NCBI RefSeq assembly: GCF_025716945.1 | Contig: NZ_JAOVZT010000006.1 | Span: forward strand, 184,848-236,175 | Source of the DNA: Geodermatophilus sp. YIM 151500 | Lineage (GTDB): Bacteria; Actinomycetota; Actinomycetes; Mycobacteriales; Geodermatophilaceae | DNA: 51,328 bases | Reading direction: 5' to 3' | Shown here: positions 1 through 6,933 of the stretch, one piece after another | Numbering within the stretch: position 1 is the stretch's first letter | Layout of the letters: every line of letters begins with the position of its first letter | Notes under the pieces: generated by a model | The model's database searches: none | Seen by the model: only the letters and a program-made list of their open reading frames with translations | What the model was told of the DNA's origin: nothing | Translations under genes and position numbers: made by a program

Positions 1-94
1 CCCCTCCCGGGTCCCGCCCCGAGCGGGCGAGGGGTGGGGAGGAGGTGGCCCCCTCCCGGGTCCCGCCCCGAGCGGGCGAGGGGTGGGGAGGAGG
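1..94. repeat. 45-bp direct repeat, two copies
   Basis: Bases 1-45 and 50-94 are identical apart from the window edge, with a 49-bp period. Each copy contains the small inverted repeat CCCGC-cccga-GCGGG and outer CCCCTC/GAGGGG arms, so it can fold. It lies just past the 3' end of ptsH on the minus strand and could act as a GC-rich terminator or be an intergenic repeat family. A diverged relative lies at 411-443. Function is inferred only. Confidence 0.75.
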
Positions 95-102
95 GGGTCC
101 TT

Positions 103-363
103 CTACTCGGCGTCGAGGTCCTGGGCCACCATGCCGGCGATCCGGTCGAGGACCTCCGGGTCCTCGCTCTCGACGACCACCTCCGCGCCCTGCTTGGCGC
201 CGAGTGTCATGATCATCAGGGGGCTGCCGGCGTCGACGGGCATGCCGCCCGGGGTCGCCAGGGTGACCGGCACGCCGGCCTTGCCGACGGCCTCGGCGAT
301 CAGTGCGGCCGGGCGGGCGTGCAGCCCGACCCGCGACCCGACGTTGACTGTCTGACTGGGCAT
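103..363 (-). CDS. ptsH: PTS phosphocarrier protein HPr
   Basis: This cytoplasmic 86-aa protein accepts phosphate from enzyme I and passes it to the sugar-specific EIIA domain. The sequence shows the HPr signature GLHARPA at residues 13-19, with His15 as the phosphorylated residue. Length is typical for HPr (about 85-90 aa). It is the last gene of a minus-strand run fruR-fruK-fruA-ptsH, 94 bases after fruA, so general and fructose-specific PTS parts are made together. A Ser at position 47 sits where Firmicute HPr has its regulatory serine, but actinobacteria generally lack HPr kinase, so no such control is claimed. The identification is secure. Confidence 0.96.
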   Translation of the reverse strand: MPSQTVNVGSRVGLHARPAALIAEAVGKAGVPVTLATPGGMPVDAGSPLMIMTLGAKQGAEVVVESEDPEVLDRIAGMVAQDLDAE

Positions 364-395
364 GCGTTCCTCTTTCCTCGACGTCGTGGGGCTGG

Positions 396-456
396 AAGGG
401 CAGCCTTGCAGGGTCCCGCCGCGAGCGTGCGAGTGGCGGAGGGCAGGGCTGCCCTT
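396..456 (-). terminator. Hairpin between fruA and ptsH
   Basis: Perfect 10-bp arms AAGGGCAGCC (396-405) and GGCTGCCCTT (447-456) flank a 41-base loop. The structure starts directly after the fruA stop codon, in the fruA-ptsH spacer. On the minus strand no U-tract follows, so partial termination or mRNA processing that uncouples ptsH from fruA is more likely than a full terminator. The loop (411-443) resembles the repeat at the window start. Confidence 0.5.
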
Positions 457-457
457 T

Positions 458-2629
458 TCAGGTGGTCACCGGGCGAGCCGTGTGCACGCCGGTCGCGGCG
501 TGCGCGTGCTCCAGGTCGACGGCGTCCTCGGGGACGTCCTCGGCCTTCGGCCGGCTGATGCTCTTCGCGACGGTGACCGCCAGGGCGCCCACCACCATGC
601 CGATCGCGATGGCCAGCAGGAACAGCAGGAAGTTGCTGATCGCGAAGAAGACGAACACGCCGCCGTGCGGGGCCCGCAGCTCGATGCCGGACGCCGCCAC
701 GATGGCGCCGGTGGTCGCGCCGCCCAGCATCATCGACGGGATCACCCGCAGCGGGTCTGCCGCGGCGAACGGGATGGCGCCCTCGGAGATGAACGACAGG
801 CCCAGCAGCCAGGCCGCCTTGCCGTTGTCCCGCTCGGCCGGGGTGTACAGCTTGGGCCGGATGACGGTGCTGAGCGCCATCGCCAGCGGGGGGACCATGC
901 CGGCGGCCATGACCGTGGCCATGATCACCAGCGGGGCGCCGGACCCGGCGGCGAGCCCGGTGGTGGCGAAGACGTAGGCCGCCTTGTTCACCGGGCCGCC
1001 GAGGTCGAAGCACATCATCAGGCCGAGGATGATCCCGAGCAGGATCGCGGAGGTGCCGGTCAGGCCGTTGAGCCAGTTGCCGAGACCGGTGAGCGCAGCG
1101 GCCAGCGGGCGGCCGAGGACGACGGCCATGAGGCCGCTGGAGATGAGCGTGGCCAGCAGCGGGATGATCACGACCGGCTGCAGCCCCCGGACGCCGGTGG
1201 GCAGCTTCCAGCGGCTGATCCACAGCGCGGCGAAGCCGGCGATGATGCCGCCGACCAGGCCGCCGATGAAGCCGGCGCCCACGGTCACGGACACGGCGCC
1301 GACGACGAAGCCGGGGACGATGCCCGGCCGGTCGGCGATCGCGTAGGCGATGTAGCCGGCCAGCGCCGGCACCAGGAAGCCGAAGGCCGCCTGGCCGAGG
1401 ACCGTGCAGACCGCGCCGAGGTAGCCCCAGAACCCGTCGTTGAGGCCCTCGATGCCCGGGGCGCTCGGCAGGTTGAAGAACGTGTTGTTGAGCGCCCAGC
1501 TGAGCGCGTAGCTCTGGCCCTCGACGTCGGGGTTGCTGTTGACGATCTGGTACCCGCCGAACAGGAAGCCCAGGGCGATGAGCAGGCCGCCCGCGGCCAC
1601 GAACGGGATCATGTAGCTCACGCCGGTGAGCAGCCAGCGCCGGATCTCGGTGGCGGTGCCCGGCCGGCTCCCGGCCGCCGCGGCGGGGGCCTCTGCGGCG
1701 GCGGCGCCGCCGGGCACCCGGCGCGCGTTCGGGTCGTCCGCGGCGGCCAGCGCCTCGCGGACCATCGCGTCGGGCTCGTTGATGGCCCGCTTGGTGCCGG
1801 ACTGCACCAGCGGCTTGCCGGCGAACCGGTCCCGGTCCTTGACGCCGACGTCGACGGCGAAGATGACCGCGTCGGCACCGCGGATGACGTCCGCGGACAA
1901 CGGCGTGGAGCCGGAGGAGCCCTGGGTCTCCACGTGCACGTCGACCCCGGCGGCCTGACCGGCCGCGGTGAGCTTGTCGGCGGCCATGTAGGTGTGCGCG
2001 ATCCCGGTCGGGCAGGCGCTGACCACGACCAGGCTCCGCTTTCGCCCGTCGGCGGCGGAGCCGGCAGCCGCCGGAGCCGTGGCGGTCGCGGACGACGTGC
2101 CCGCGGCAGCAGCCGACGAGGTGCCGCCGGCGGTGCTCGCGGACGAGGTGCCGGCCGCCGCGGTGGCCGGGGCCGGAGCGGGGGAGACGACCTCCTGCAC
2201 CAGCGCCACCACCTCGTCCGCCGATGACGCCGCGCGCAGCGACGCGACGAAGTCCGGCCGGACCAGCGCGCGGGCCAGAGCGGTCAGCAGGGTCAGGTGG
2301 TCGGCGTCGCCGTGTTCCGGTGCGGCGATGAGGAAGACCAGGTCCGCCGGACCGTCGGGTGCGCCGAAGTCGACCTTCGGCGAGAGCCGGGCGAAGGCCA
2401 GCGAGGCCTGGGTGACCGCGCCGGACCGGCAGTGCGGGATGGCGATCCCGCCGGGCAGGCCGGTCGCCGCCTGGGCCTCGCGGGCCATGGCGTCGCCGTG
2501 CAGGGCGTCGGCCGTCGTGGCCCGGCCGGCGCCGGCGACCAGGCCGGCGAGCCGGTGCACGACCGCGTTCTTGTCGACGCCGAGGTCGGCGTCGAGGGCG
2601 ACCAGCTCGGGGGTGATCAGTTCGGGCAT
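458..2629 (-). CDS. fruA: Fructose-specific PTS enzyme II, EIIABC fusion
   Basis: This 723-aa membrane permease takes up fructose and phosphorylates it to fructose 1-phosphate. Domains in order: EIIA, residues 1-150, phospho-His66 in GIAIPHCRS; an Ala/Thr/Ser linker, about 150-195; EIIB, about 197-300, phospho-Cys206 in SACPTGIAHT; and EIIC, from about 330, with the many hydrophobic segments of the Fru family. The start is the ATG at 2629, because EIIA homology begins with MPELITPELV. An open frame extends upstream to 2968 but overlaps fruK and is low-complexity. fruK ends 28 bases upstream. Alanine-rich segments at 151-190 and about 305-325 are interdomain linkers. Confidence 0.95.
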   Translation of the reverse strand: MPELITPELVALDADLGVDKNAVVHRLAGLVAGAGRATTADALHGDAMAREAQAATGLPGGIAIPHCRSGAVTQASLAFARLSPKVDFGAPDGPADLVFLIAAPEHGDADHLTLLTALARALVRPDFVASLRAASSADEVVALVQEVVSPAPAPATAAAGTSSASTAGGTSSAAAAGTSSATATAPAAAGSAADGRKRSLVVVSACPTGIAHTYMAADKLTAAGQAAGVDVHVETQGSSGSTPLSADVIRGADAVIFAVDVGVKDRDRFAGKPLVQSGTKRAINEPDAMVREALAAADDPNARRVPGGAAAAEAPAAAAGSRPGTATEIRRWLLTGVSYMIPFVAAGGLLIALGFLFGGYQIVNSNPDVEGQSYALSWALNNTFFNLPSAPGIEGLNDGFWGYLGAVCTVLGQAAFGFLVPALAGYIAYAIADRPGIVPGFVVGAVSVTVGAGFIGGLVGGIIAGFAALWISRWKLPTGVRGLQPVVIIPLLATLISSGLMAVVLGRPLAAALTGLGNWLNGLTGTSAILLGIILGLMMCFDLGGPVNKAAYVFATTGLAAGSGAPLVIMATVMAAGMVPPLAMALSTVIRPKLYTPAERDNGKAAWLLGLSFISEGAIPFAAADPLRVIPSMMLGGATTGAIVAASGIELRAPHGGVFVFFAISNFLLFLLAIAIGMVVGALAVTVAKSISRPKAEDVPEDAVDLEHAHAATGVHTARPVTT

Positions 2630-2657
2630 GGACCTCTCCGGGAACGGCTGACAGTCG

Positions 2658-3683
2658 TCAGCGGGAGTCGCGGCCGGCGGCCGGGACGGGGACGGTGCTG
2701 GCGGTGCTGGTGCCGGCAACTCCGGCGGTGACCCGTACTGCTGCTCCGTCCACCTGGGCCGGGGTGGGGACGGCGGAACCGGGGAGCGACGCGCTGGCCG
2801 CTCCGTAGGCCACGGCGGTGCGCAGCCGCTCGGCCGGCGGGGCGCCGGCCAGGTCGGCCAGGACGTAGCCGGCGAGGCTGCAGTCGCCGGCGCCGACCGT
2901 GCTGCGGACGGCGATCTCCGGCGGGTGGGCCGACCACAGCTCGCCGTCGGAGGTCGACAGCACCGCACCGTCGGCGCCGAGGGTGAGCAGCACCTCGGCG
3001 ACGCCCTGCTCGTGCAGCCGGCCGACGGCGGCCGCGAGCGCGGCCGGATCGCCGGTCAGCTCGGCCTCGGGCACGCCGGTCAGCTGGGCCAGCTCCTCGG
3101 CGTTCGGCTTGAGCAGGTCGGGCGCGGCGTCGGGACCGGCGGCGAGCAGGGCCAGCAGCGGCGCCTCGGAGGTGTCGACGGCCACCCGGACGGAGGTGTC
3201 GCGCAGCGAGCGCACCAGCGCGGCGTACCAGTCGACCGGGGCGCCCGGCGGCAGCGAGCCGGACAGCACGACCCAGCGGGCGTCGGTGGCGTGCCGGTGC
3301 AGCGCCTCGGTCAGGCTCGCGCGCACGGCGTCGTCCAGGAAGGCGCCGGGCTCGTTCAACTTCGTCGTCGTGCCGTCGGGTTCGGTGAGGGTGTAGTTGG
3401 TGCGGACGGCGGCACCGACCGGGACGGTGGCCAGCTCGAGGCCCAGCGCGTGCAGCAGCGTGACGATCGGGTCGGTGTCGGCGGCGGGCAGGACCGACAC
3501 GACGTCGGCGCCGGCCGCGGCCACCGCGCGGGCCACGTTGACCCCCTTGCCGCCCGGCTCGGTGGAGCTCGGGCCGAGCCGAACCACGGTGCCGCGGGCG
3601 AGGGGGCCGGGCAGGACCAGCGTGCGGTCCAGGCTCGGGTTGGCGGTCAGGGTGACGACCCGGCCGGCTGGTGCGGTGCTCAT
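2658..3683 (-). CDS. fruK: 1-phosphofructokinase
   Basis: This PfkB-family kinase converts fructose 1-phosphate, the product of FruA, to fructose 1,6-bisphosphate with ATP. The N-terminus VVTLTANPSLDRTL and the GGKGVNVARA motif (N-terminal PfkB signature) are typical of FruK, and the C-terminal anion-hole motif reads STVGAGDCSLAGYV with the catalytic Asp. At 341 aa it is slightly longer than most FruK proteins (about 310 aa) because of an Ala/Thr/Pro-rich tail of roughly 25 residues. Its start overlaps the fruR stop by 4 bases (ATGA), so the two are translationally coupled. The position between FruA and the DeoR regulator rules out other PfkB substrates in practice. Confidence 0.94.
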   Translation of the reverse strand: MSTAPAGRVVTLTANPSLDRTLVLPGPLARGTVVRLGPSSTEPGGKGVNVARAVAAAGADVVSVLPAADTDPIVTLLHALGLELATVPVGAAVRTNYTLTEPDGTTTKLNEPGAFLDDAVRASLTEALHRHATDARWVVLSGSLPPGAPVDWYAALVRSLRDTSVRVAVDTSEAPLLALLAAGPDAAPDLLKPNAEELAQLTGVPEAELTGDPAALAAAVGRLHEQGVAEVLLTLGADGAVLSTSDGELWSAHPPEIAVRSTVGAGDCSLAGYVLADLAGAPPAERLRTAVAYGAASASLPGSAVPTPAQVDGAAVRVTAGVAGTSTASTVPVPAAGRDSR

Positions 3684-4447
3684 GCGATCACTACCTCGAT
3701 CTCCCGGGATTCCAGTTCGCCGAGCACACCGGGATCGGCGCCGGCGTCGGTGACCAGCACGTCGACGTCCTCGACGGCGGCGAAGCGGACGAGGTGCTCG
3801 CGGCCGAGCTTGCTGCTGTCGGCGAGCACGACGACCCGGTGGGCGGCGCGGGCCATGGCCCTCTTGGTGGCGGCCTCGGTCTCGTCCGGGGTGGAGAACC
3901 CGTGCCCGGGGCTGACGCCGTTCGCGCCGAGGAAGACGACGTCGAGGCGGAGGTCGTCGAGGGCGCGGATGGTCGAGTCGCCGACCGCGGTCTGGGTGAT
4001 GCCCCGCACCCGGCCGCCGAGCACGTGCAGCGTGGCGCCGGGGTTGGCCGACACGCGGGCGGCGATCGGGACGGAGTTGGTGGCGACGTACAGCCGCCGG
4101 TCGGTCGGCAGGACGTCGGCGAGGGCGGCGGTGGTGCTGCCGCCGTCGAGCAGCACGCTGCCGTCCGTGCCGGGCAGCAGGTCGAGGGCGGCCACGGCGA
4201 TCTTGCGCTTCTGCTCGGAGCGGGTCCCGTGGCGCTCGCTCAGCCCGGTCTCGACGGGGGTGAGGGCGCCCGCGGGTACCGCGCCGCCGTGCACGCGACG
4301 CACCTGCCCGCCCCGCTCCAGGACGTCGAGGTCGCGTCGGACGGTCTCGGTCGTGACGCCGAACTGCTCGGCCAGCGCGGCCACCGAAACGCGGCCGCGC
4401 TCGGCGACGAGCGTGGTGATCGCGTGCTGTCGCTCCTCCGCGTACAT
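3680..4447 (-). CDS. fruR: DeoR-family fructose operon repressor
   Basis: This 255-aa DNA-binding regulator probably represses the fructose operon and responds to fructose 1-phosphate or fructose 1,6-bisphosphate. The N-terminal winged helix is clear (MYAEERQHAITTLVAERG, then VAALAEQFGVTTETVRRDL, residues about 1-60), followed by a DeoRC sugar-phosphate sensor domain with the SVLLDGGSTTAALAD loop. I use the ATG at 4447 rather than 4477 because GGAGGT lies 5-6 bases upstream and DeoR proteins start with M-x-x-E/A-R. It is the first gene of fruR-fruK-fruA and is divergent from ptsI; the inverted repeats in between are candidate operators. Confidence 0.92.
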   Translation of the reverse strand: MYAEERQHAITTLVAERGRVSVAALAEQFGVTTETVRRDLDVLERGGQVRRVHGGAVPAGALTPVETGLSERHGTRSEQKRKIAVAALDLLPGTDGSVLLDGGSTTAALADVLPTDRRLYVATNSVPIAARVSANPGATLHVLGGRVRGITQTAVGDSTIRALDDLRLDVVFLGANGVSPGHGFSTPDETEAATKRAMARAAHRVVVLADSSKLGREHLVRFAAVEDVDVLVTDAGADPGVLGELESREIEVVIA

Positions 4448-4471
4448 CGTCACCTCCGTCGTCGTGGTCCC

Positions 4472-4500
4472 AGCCACATCCGATGTCCGATCATGTGGCT
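4472..4500. promoter_or_regulatory. Inverted repeat upstream of fruR
   Basis: Perfect 8-bp arms AGCCACAT (4472-4479) and ATGTGGCT (4493-4500) are separated by 13 bases, 25 bases upstream of the fruR start. The position suits an operator overlapping the fruR promoter. Which protein binds is not shown; FruR autoregulation is an inference. Confidence 0.5.
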
Positions 4501-4536
4501 TGGCATCTGTGTTGGTGTTGTTCTACGCCCGAACGG

Positions 4537-4576
4537 GTTGACAAGTCAACACCTTCTCGTGATGCTCATCACGAGA
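4537..4576. promoter_or_regulatory. Two adjacent perfect palindromes in the fruR/ptsI spacer
   Basis: GTTGAC-AA-GTCAAC spans 4537-4550. A 22-bp perfect palindrome, TCTCGTGATG-CT-CATCACGAGA, spans 4555-4576. They sit back to back about 75-110 bases upstream of ptsI in an AT-richer stretch. With only two central bases, the second is a poor RNA hairpin and a good protein-binding site. These are the best candidates for FruR or global-regulator operators controlling ptsI. Confidence 0.65.
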
Positions 4577-4650
4577 CGTCCCGCACCGCCACCACCGCCA
4601 CCACTTCGTCGCCGCCCGTCCCCCGCCCGGCTCCCCCAGGAAGGTCCGCC

Positions 4651-6375
4651 ATGTCCGTCACCACCGGGTCCACCAGCACCGGCACCGCGCTCCCCACCGC
4701 CGCCTCCGCGCCGATGGTGCTGACCGGTACGCCCGTCGTCCCGGGCGTGGCGGTCGGACCGGTCGTGCGGCCCTCGGGCGCCGTCCGGCTGCCCGAGCCC
4801 GGCGCCGCTCCCGTCGCCGAGGCCGACCGCCCCGCCGAGAAGCAGCGCTTCGTCGCGGCCGCGGAACTGGTCGCCGGCCGGTTGGCCGAGCGCGCGGCCG
4901 GCGCCACCGGGGTGAGCGCCGAGGTGCTCTCCACGACGGCGGGCCTGGCGCGCGACCGCGGGCTGCTCTCGGCCGTGGAGCAGCGCATCGACGGCGGCAC
5001 CCCCGCCGCCGTGGCCGCGGTCGAGGCGGCCCAGCAGTTCGTGGACATGTTCACCGCCCTGGGTGGGCTGATGGCCGAGCGGGCCACCGACGTCCGCGAT
5101 GTCCGCGACCGCATCGTGGCCGAACTCACCGGCCAGGGCGAGCCGGGCGTGCCCCGCCCCGAGATTCCTTCCGTGCTGCTGGCCGAGGACCTGGCGCCGG
5201 CCGACACGGCCGGGCTCGACCCGACCCGCGTCATCGGGCTGGCCACCCGGCTGGGCGGCACGACCAGCCACACCGCGATCATCGCCCGGCAGCTCGGCCT
5301 GCCCTGCGTCGTGGCCGTCGGCGGGCTCGACGACGTCCCCGCCGGCGTGACCGTGCTGCTGGACGGCGAACAGGGCACCGTGACCGTCGAGCCGGACCCG
5401 GTCGAGGCGCGTGCCCGGGTGGAGGCCGCCCGGGTGGCTGCCGAGGCGCTGGCCGGTTACGCCGGTCCGGCGACGACCAAGGACGGCCATGCCGTCCAGG
5501 TGCTGGCCAACGTCCAGGACGGTGCCGGCGCGCGGGCAGCGGTGGCCGCGCACGCGGAGGGCGTCGGCCTGCTGCGCACGGAGCTGGCCTTCCTCGGGCA
5601 CGGGACCGAGCCGTCGATCGAGGAGCAGGCGGCGGGCTACGCGGACGTCTTCGAGGCGTTCGCCGGCCGCAAGGTGGTGCTGCGCACCCTGGACGCCGGC
5701 TCGGACAAGCCGCTGGCCTTCGCCACCCTGCCCGACGAGGCCAACCCGGCGCTCGGGGTGCGCGGCCTGCGCATCGCCCGGAACAACCCCGGCCTGCTCG
5801 ACCGGCAGCTCGACGCCGTCGCCGAGGCGGCGCGCCGGACCGCGTCGACCCCGTGGGTGATGGCGCCGATGGTCGCCACCGCGAGCGAGGCGGCGGACTT
5901 CGCCGCACGGGTGCGCGCGCGGGGCCTCGTGCCCGGCGTGATGATCGAGGTGCCGTCGGCCGCGCTGCACGCCGACCGGCTGCTGGAGCACGTCGACTTC
6001 CTGTCGATCGGCACCAACGACCTCTCGCAGTACACCCTGGCCGCCGACCGGCTCTCCGGCGACCTCGCCGACCTCACCGACCCGTGGCAGCCGGCCCTGC
6101 TGCTGCTCGTGCGCATGACCGCCGAAGCGGGCGAGCGGGCCGGCAAGCCGGTCGGGGTCTGCGGCGAGGCCGCGGCCGACCCGCTGCTGGCCTGCGTGCT
6201 GGTGGGGCTGGGCATCACCTCGCTGTCGTGCGCGGCCTCGGCCGTCGCGGGGGTCGGCTCCCGGCTGGGCACGGTCGACCTGGCCACCTGTCGGGAGGCG
6301 GCCGCGGCGGCCCTGGCCGCGGAGGACGCCCAGTCGGCGCGCGCGGCCGTGCGGGCGGTCCTGACCGGCCGCTGA
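4651..6375 (+). CDS. ptsI: PTS enzyme I, phosphoenolpyruvate-protein phosphotransferase
   Basis: This 574-aa cytoplasmic enzyme starts the PTS cascade by moving phosphate from phosphoenolpyruvate to HPr. The phospho-His domain motif GGTTSHTAIIARQLG is present (His207). The PEP-binding TIM barrel is recognisable from GVGLLRTELAFL, the VLRTLDAGSDKPL segment, the MIEVPSA and SIGTNDLSQYTLAADR motifs and the C-terminal GVCGEAA cysteine. I use the ATG at 4651, which follows AGGAAGG at the right distance and gives the family length; an open frame to 4483 would run through the operators. It is divergent from fruR-fruK-fruA-ptsH, so every PTS component for fructose uptake lies in this locus. Confidence 0.95.
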   Translation: MSVTTGSTSTGTALPTAASAPMVLTGTPVVPGVAVGPVVRPSGAVRLPEPGAAPVAEADRPAEKQRFVAAAELVAGRLAERAAGATGVSAEVLSTTAGLARDRGLLSAVEQRIDGGTPAAVAAVEAAQQFVDMFTALGGLMAERATDVRDVRDRIVAELTGQGEPGVPRPEIPSVLLAEDLAPADTAGLDPTRVIGLATRLGGTTSHTAIIARQLGLPCVVAVGGLDDVPAGVTVLLDGEQGTVTVEPDPVEARARVEAARVAAEALAGYAGPATTKDGHAVQVLANVQDGAGARAAVAAHAEGVGLLRTELAFLGHGTEPSIEEQAAGYADVFEAFAGRKVVLRTLDAGSDKPLAFATLPDEANPALGVRGLRIARNNPGLLDRQLDAVAEAARRTASTPWVMAPMVATASEAADFAARVRARGLVPGVMIEVPSAALHADRLLEHVDFLSIGTNDLSQYTLAADRLSGDLADLTDPWQPALLLLVRMTAEAGERAGKPVGVCGEAAADPLLACVLVGLGITSLSCAASAVAGVGSRLGTVDLATCREAAAAALAAEDAQSARAAVRAVLTGR

Positions 6376-6418
6376 GCGGCCGGGCGCAGCGTCCCCGGTC
6401 ACCTCATGTGGTGACGAA

Positions 6419-6491
6419 GTGTAGGCGAAGTCTCAATTCCTCCTCGGATCCTTCGGACATAGATGCATGTGCGCCTGTGTTACTACAGGCG
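6419..6491 (+). promoter_or_regulatory. Low-GC leader with inverted repeat before the 47-aa gene
   Basis: The stretch at about 6419-6500 is near 50% GC, far below its surroundings. It contains CGCCTGT-GTTACT-ACAGGCG at 6472-6491 (perfect 7-bp arms) and the smaller ACAT-agatgc-ATGT just before it. It lies 37 bases upstream of the start at 6528. It may be a promoter with an operator or a structured 5' leader. Nothing in it matches a riboswitch class I know. Confidence 0.5.
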
Positions 6492-6527
6492 TCGGTCATT
6501 GCACACGCACCGGAGGAAGGACTCGAG

Positions 6528-6671
6528 ATGAGCAACGTGACGGCCAGCTGGCGGCGGCGGCGGCAGCAGGCGCGGACCCGGCGGGCCCTCGCGGCGGCCC
6601 TGGCGCGCAGCAGCAGCCCGGCGATGCGCGACGAGCTCCTGACGCTCGCCAACAGCACGCCCCTCCGCTGA
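6528..6671 (+). CDS. Small basic hypothetical protein, 47 aa
   Basis: The start codon follows an excellent ribosome binding site (GGAGGAAGG) and the gene ends just before a strong terminator, so it is a monocistronic unit despite its size. The N-terminal half is very basic (SWRRRRQQARTRRAL) and the C-terminal half, PAMRDELLTLAN, is amphipathic. Small actinobacterial proteins with the same layout (Arg-rich start, then PAMR(D/N)E) occur widely as uncharacterised proteins; this is from memory. No function can be assigned. The basic helix could bind RNA, DNA or a membrane. The unusual AT-rich leader suggests that it is regulated. Confidence 0.7.
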   Translation: MSNVTASWRRRRQQARTRRALAAALARSSSPAMRDELLTLANSTPLR

Positions 6672-6692
6672 CGGAGGACCCCCCACCCCGAC

Positions 6693-6725
6693 GCGACCCC
6701 GGTCCATCCGGAGGACCGGGGTCGC
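6693..6725 (+). terminator. Strong hairpin terminator after the 47-aa gene
   Basis: Perfect 13-bp arms GCGACCCCGGTCC (6693-6705) and GGACCGGGGTCGC (6713-6725) surround a 7-base loop, 21 bases past the stop codon. There is no U-tract, as is common in high-GC actinobacteria. Confidence 0.75.
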
Positions 6726-6878
6726 TCGCTGGGCGGCGGCCTCCGGGCCCGACCCGACCGGAAGGGGTGTGCCAGGGGCCTCCGGCCCTGCTCTTGGCTG
6801 CGCAGAGCTGTCATGCTGTAGCCGTGCGTGCACGGTGTGGCTCCATGGGGACGGGTTCCCCCCGACGGGTCACCGGGC

Positions 6879-6904
6879 TCAACGGTTCCGGTGCCCGTGC
6901 CGAT
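6879..6904 (+). promoter_or_regulatory. Sigma-28-like promoter element, copy 1
   Basis: TCAA (6879-6882), a 16-base spacer, then GCCGAT (6899-6904), 29 bases upstream of the GTG start of the GGDEF protein. The same element with identical spacing precedes the other two c-di-GMP units (15526-15551 and 32192-32217). It resembles the FliA/WhiG consensus TAAA-N15-GCCGATAA. Confidence 0.6.
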
Positions 6905-6933
6905 GCCCCTGCCGTGCGCAGGGGAGGGGCGCC

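Noticed and set aside
458-2968. The longer fruA frame starting at 2968
   Set aside because: The extra 113 residues overlap fruK and are low-complexity; EIIA homology starts at MPELITP (2629).
4555-4576. The 22-bp palindrome as a terminator or RNA hairpin
   Set aside because: The two-base centre leaves no proper loop, and it lies in a promoter region between divergent genes, so a protein site is more likely.
6769-6933. An N-terminal extension of the GGDEF protein from 6769
   Set aside because: It is Cys/Arg-rich, would run through the promoter element at 6879-6904, and the GTG at 6934 has a strong ribosome binding site.
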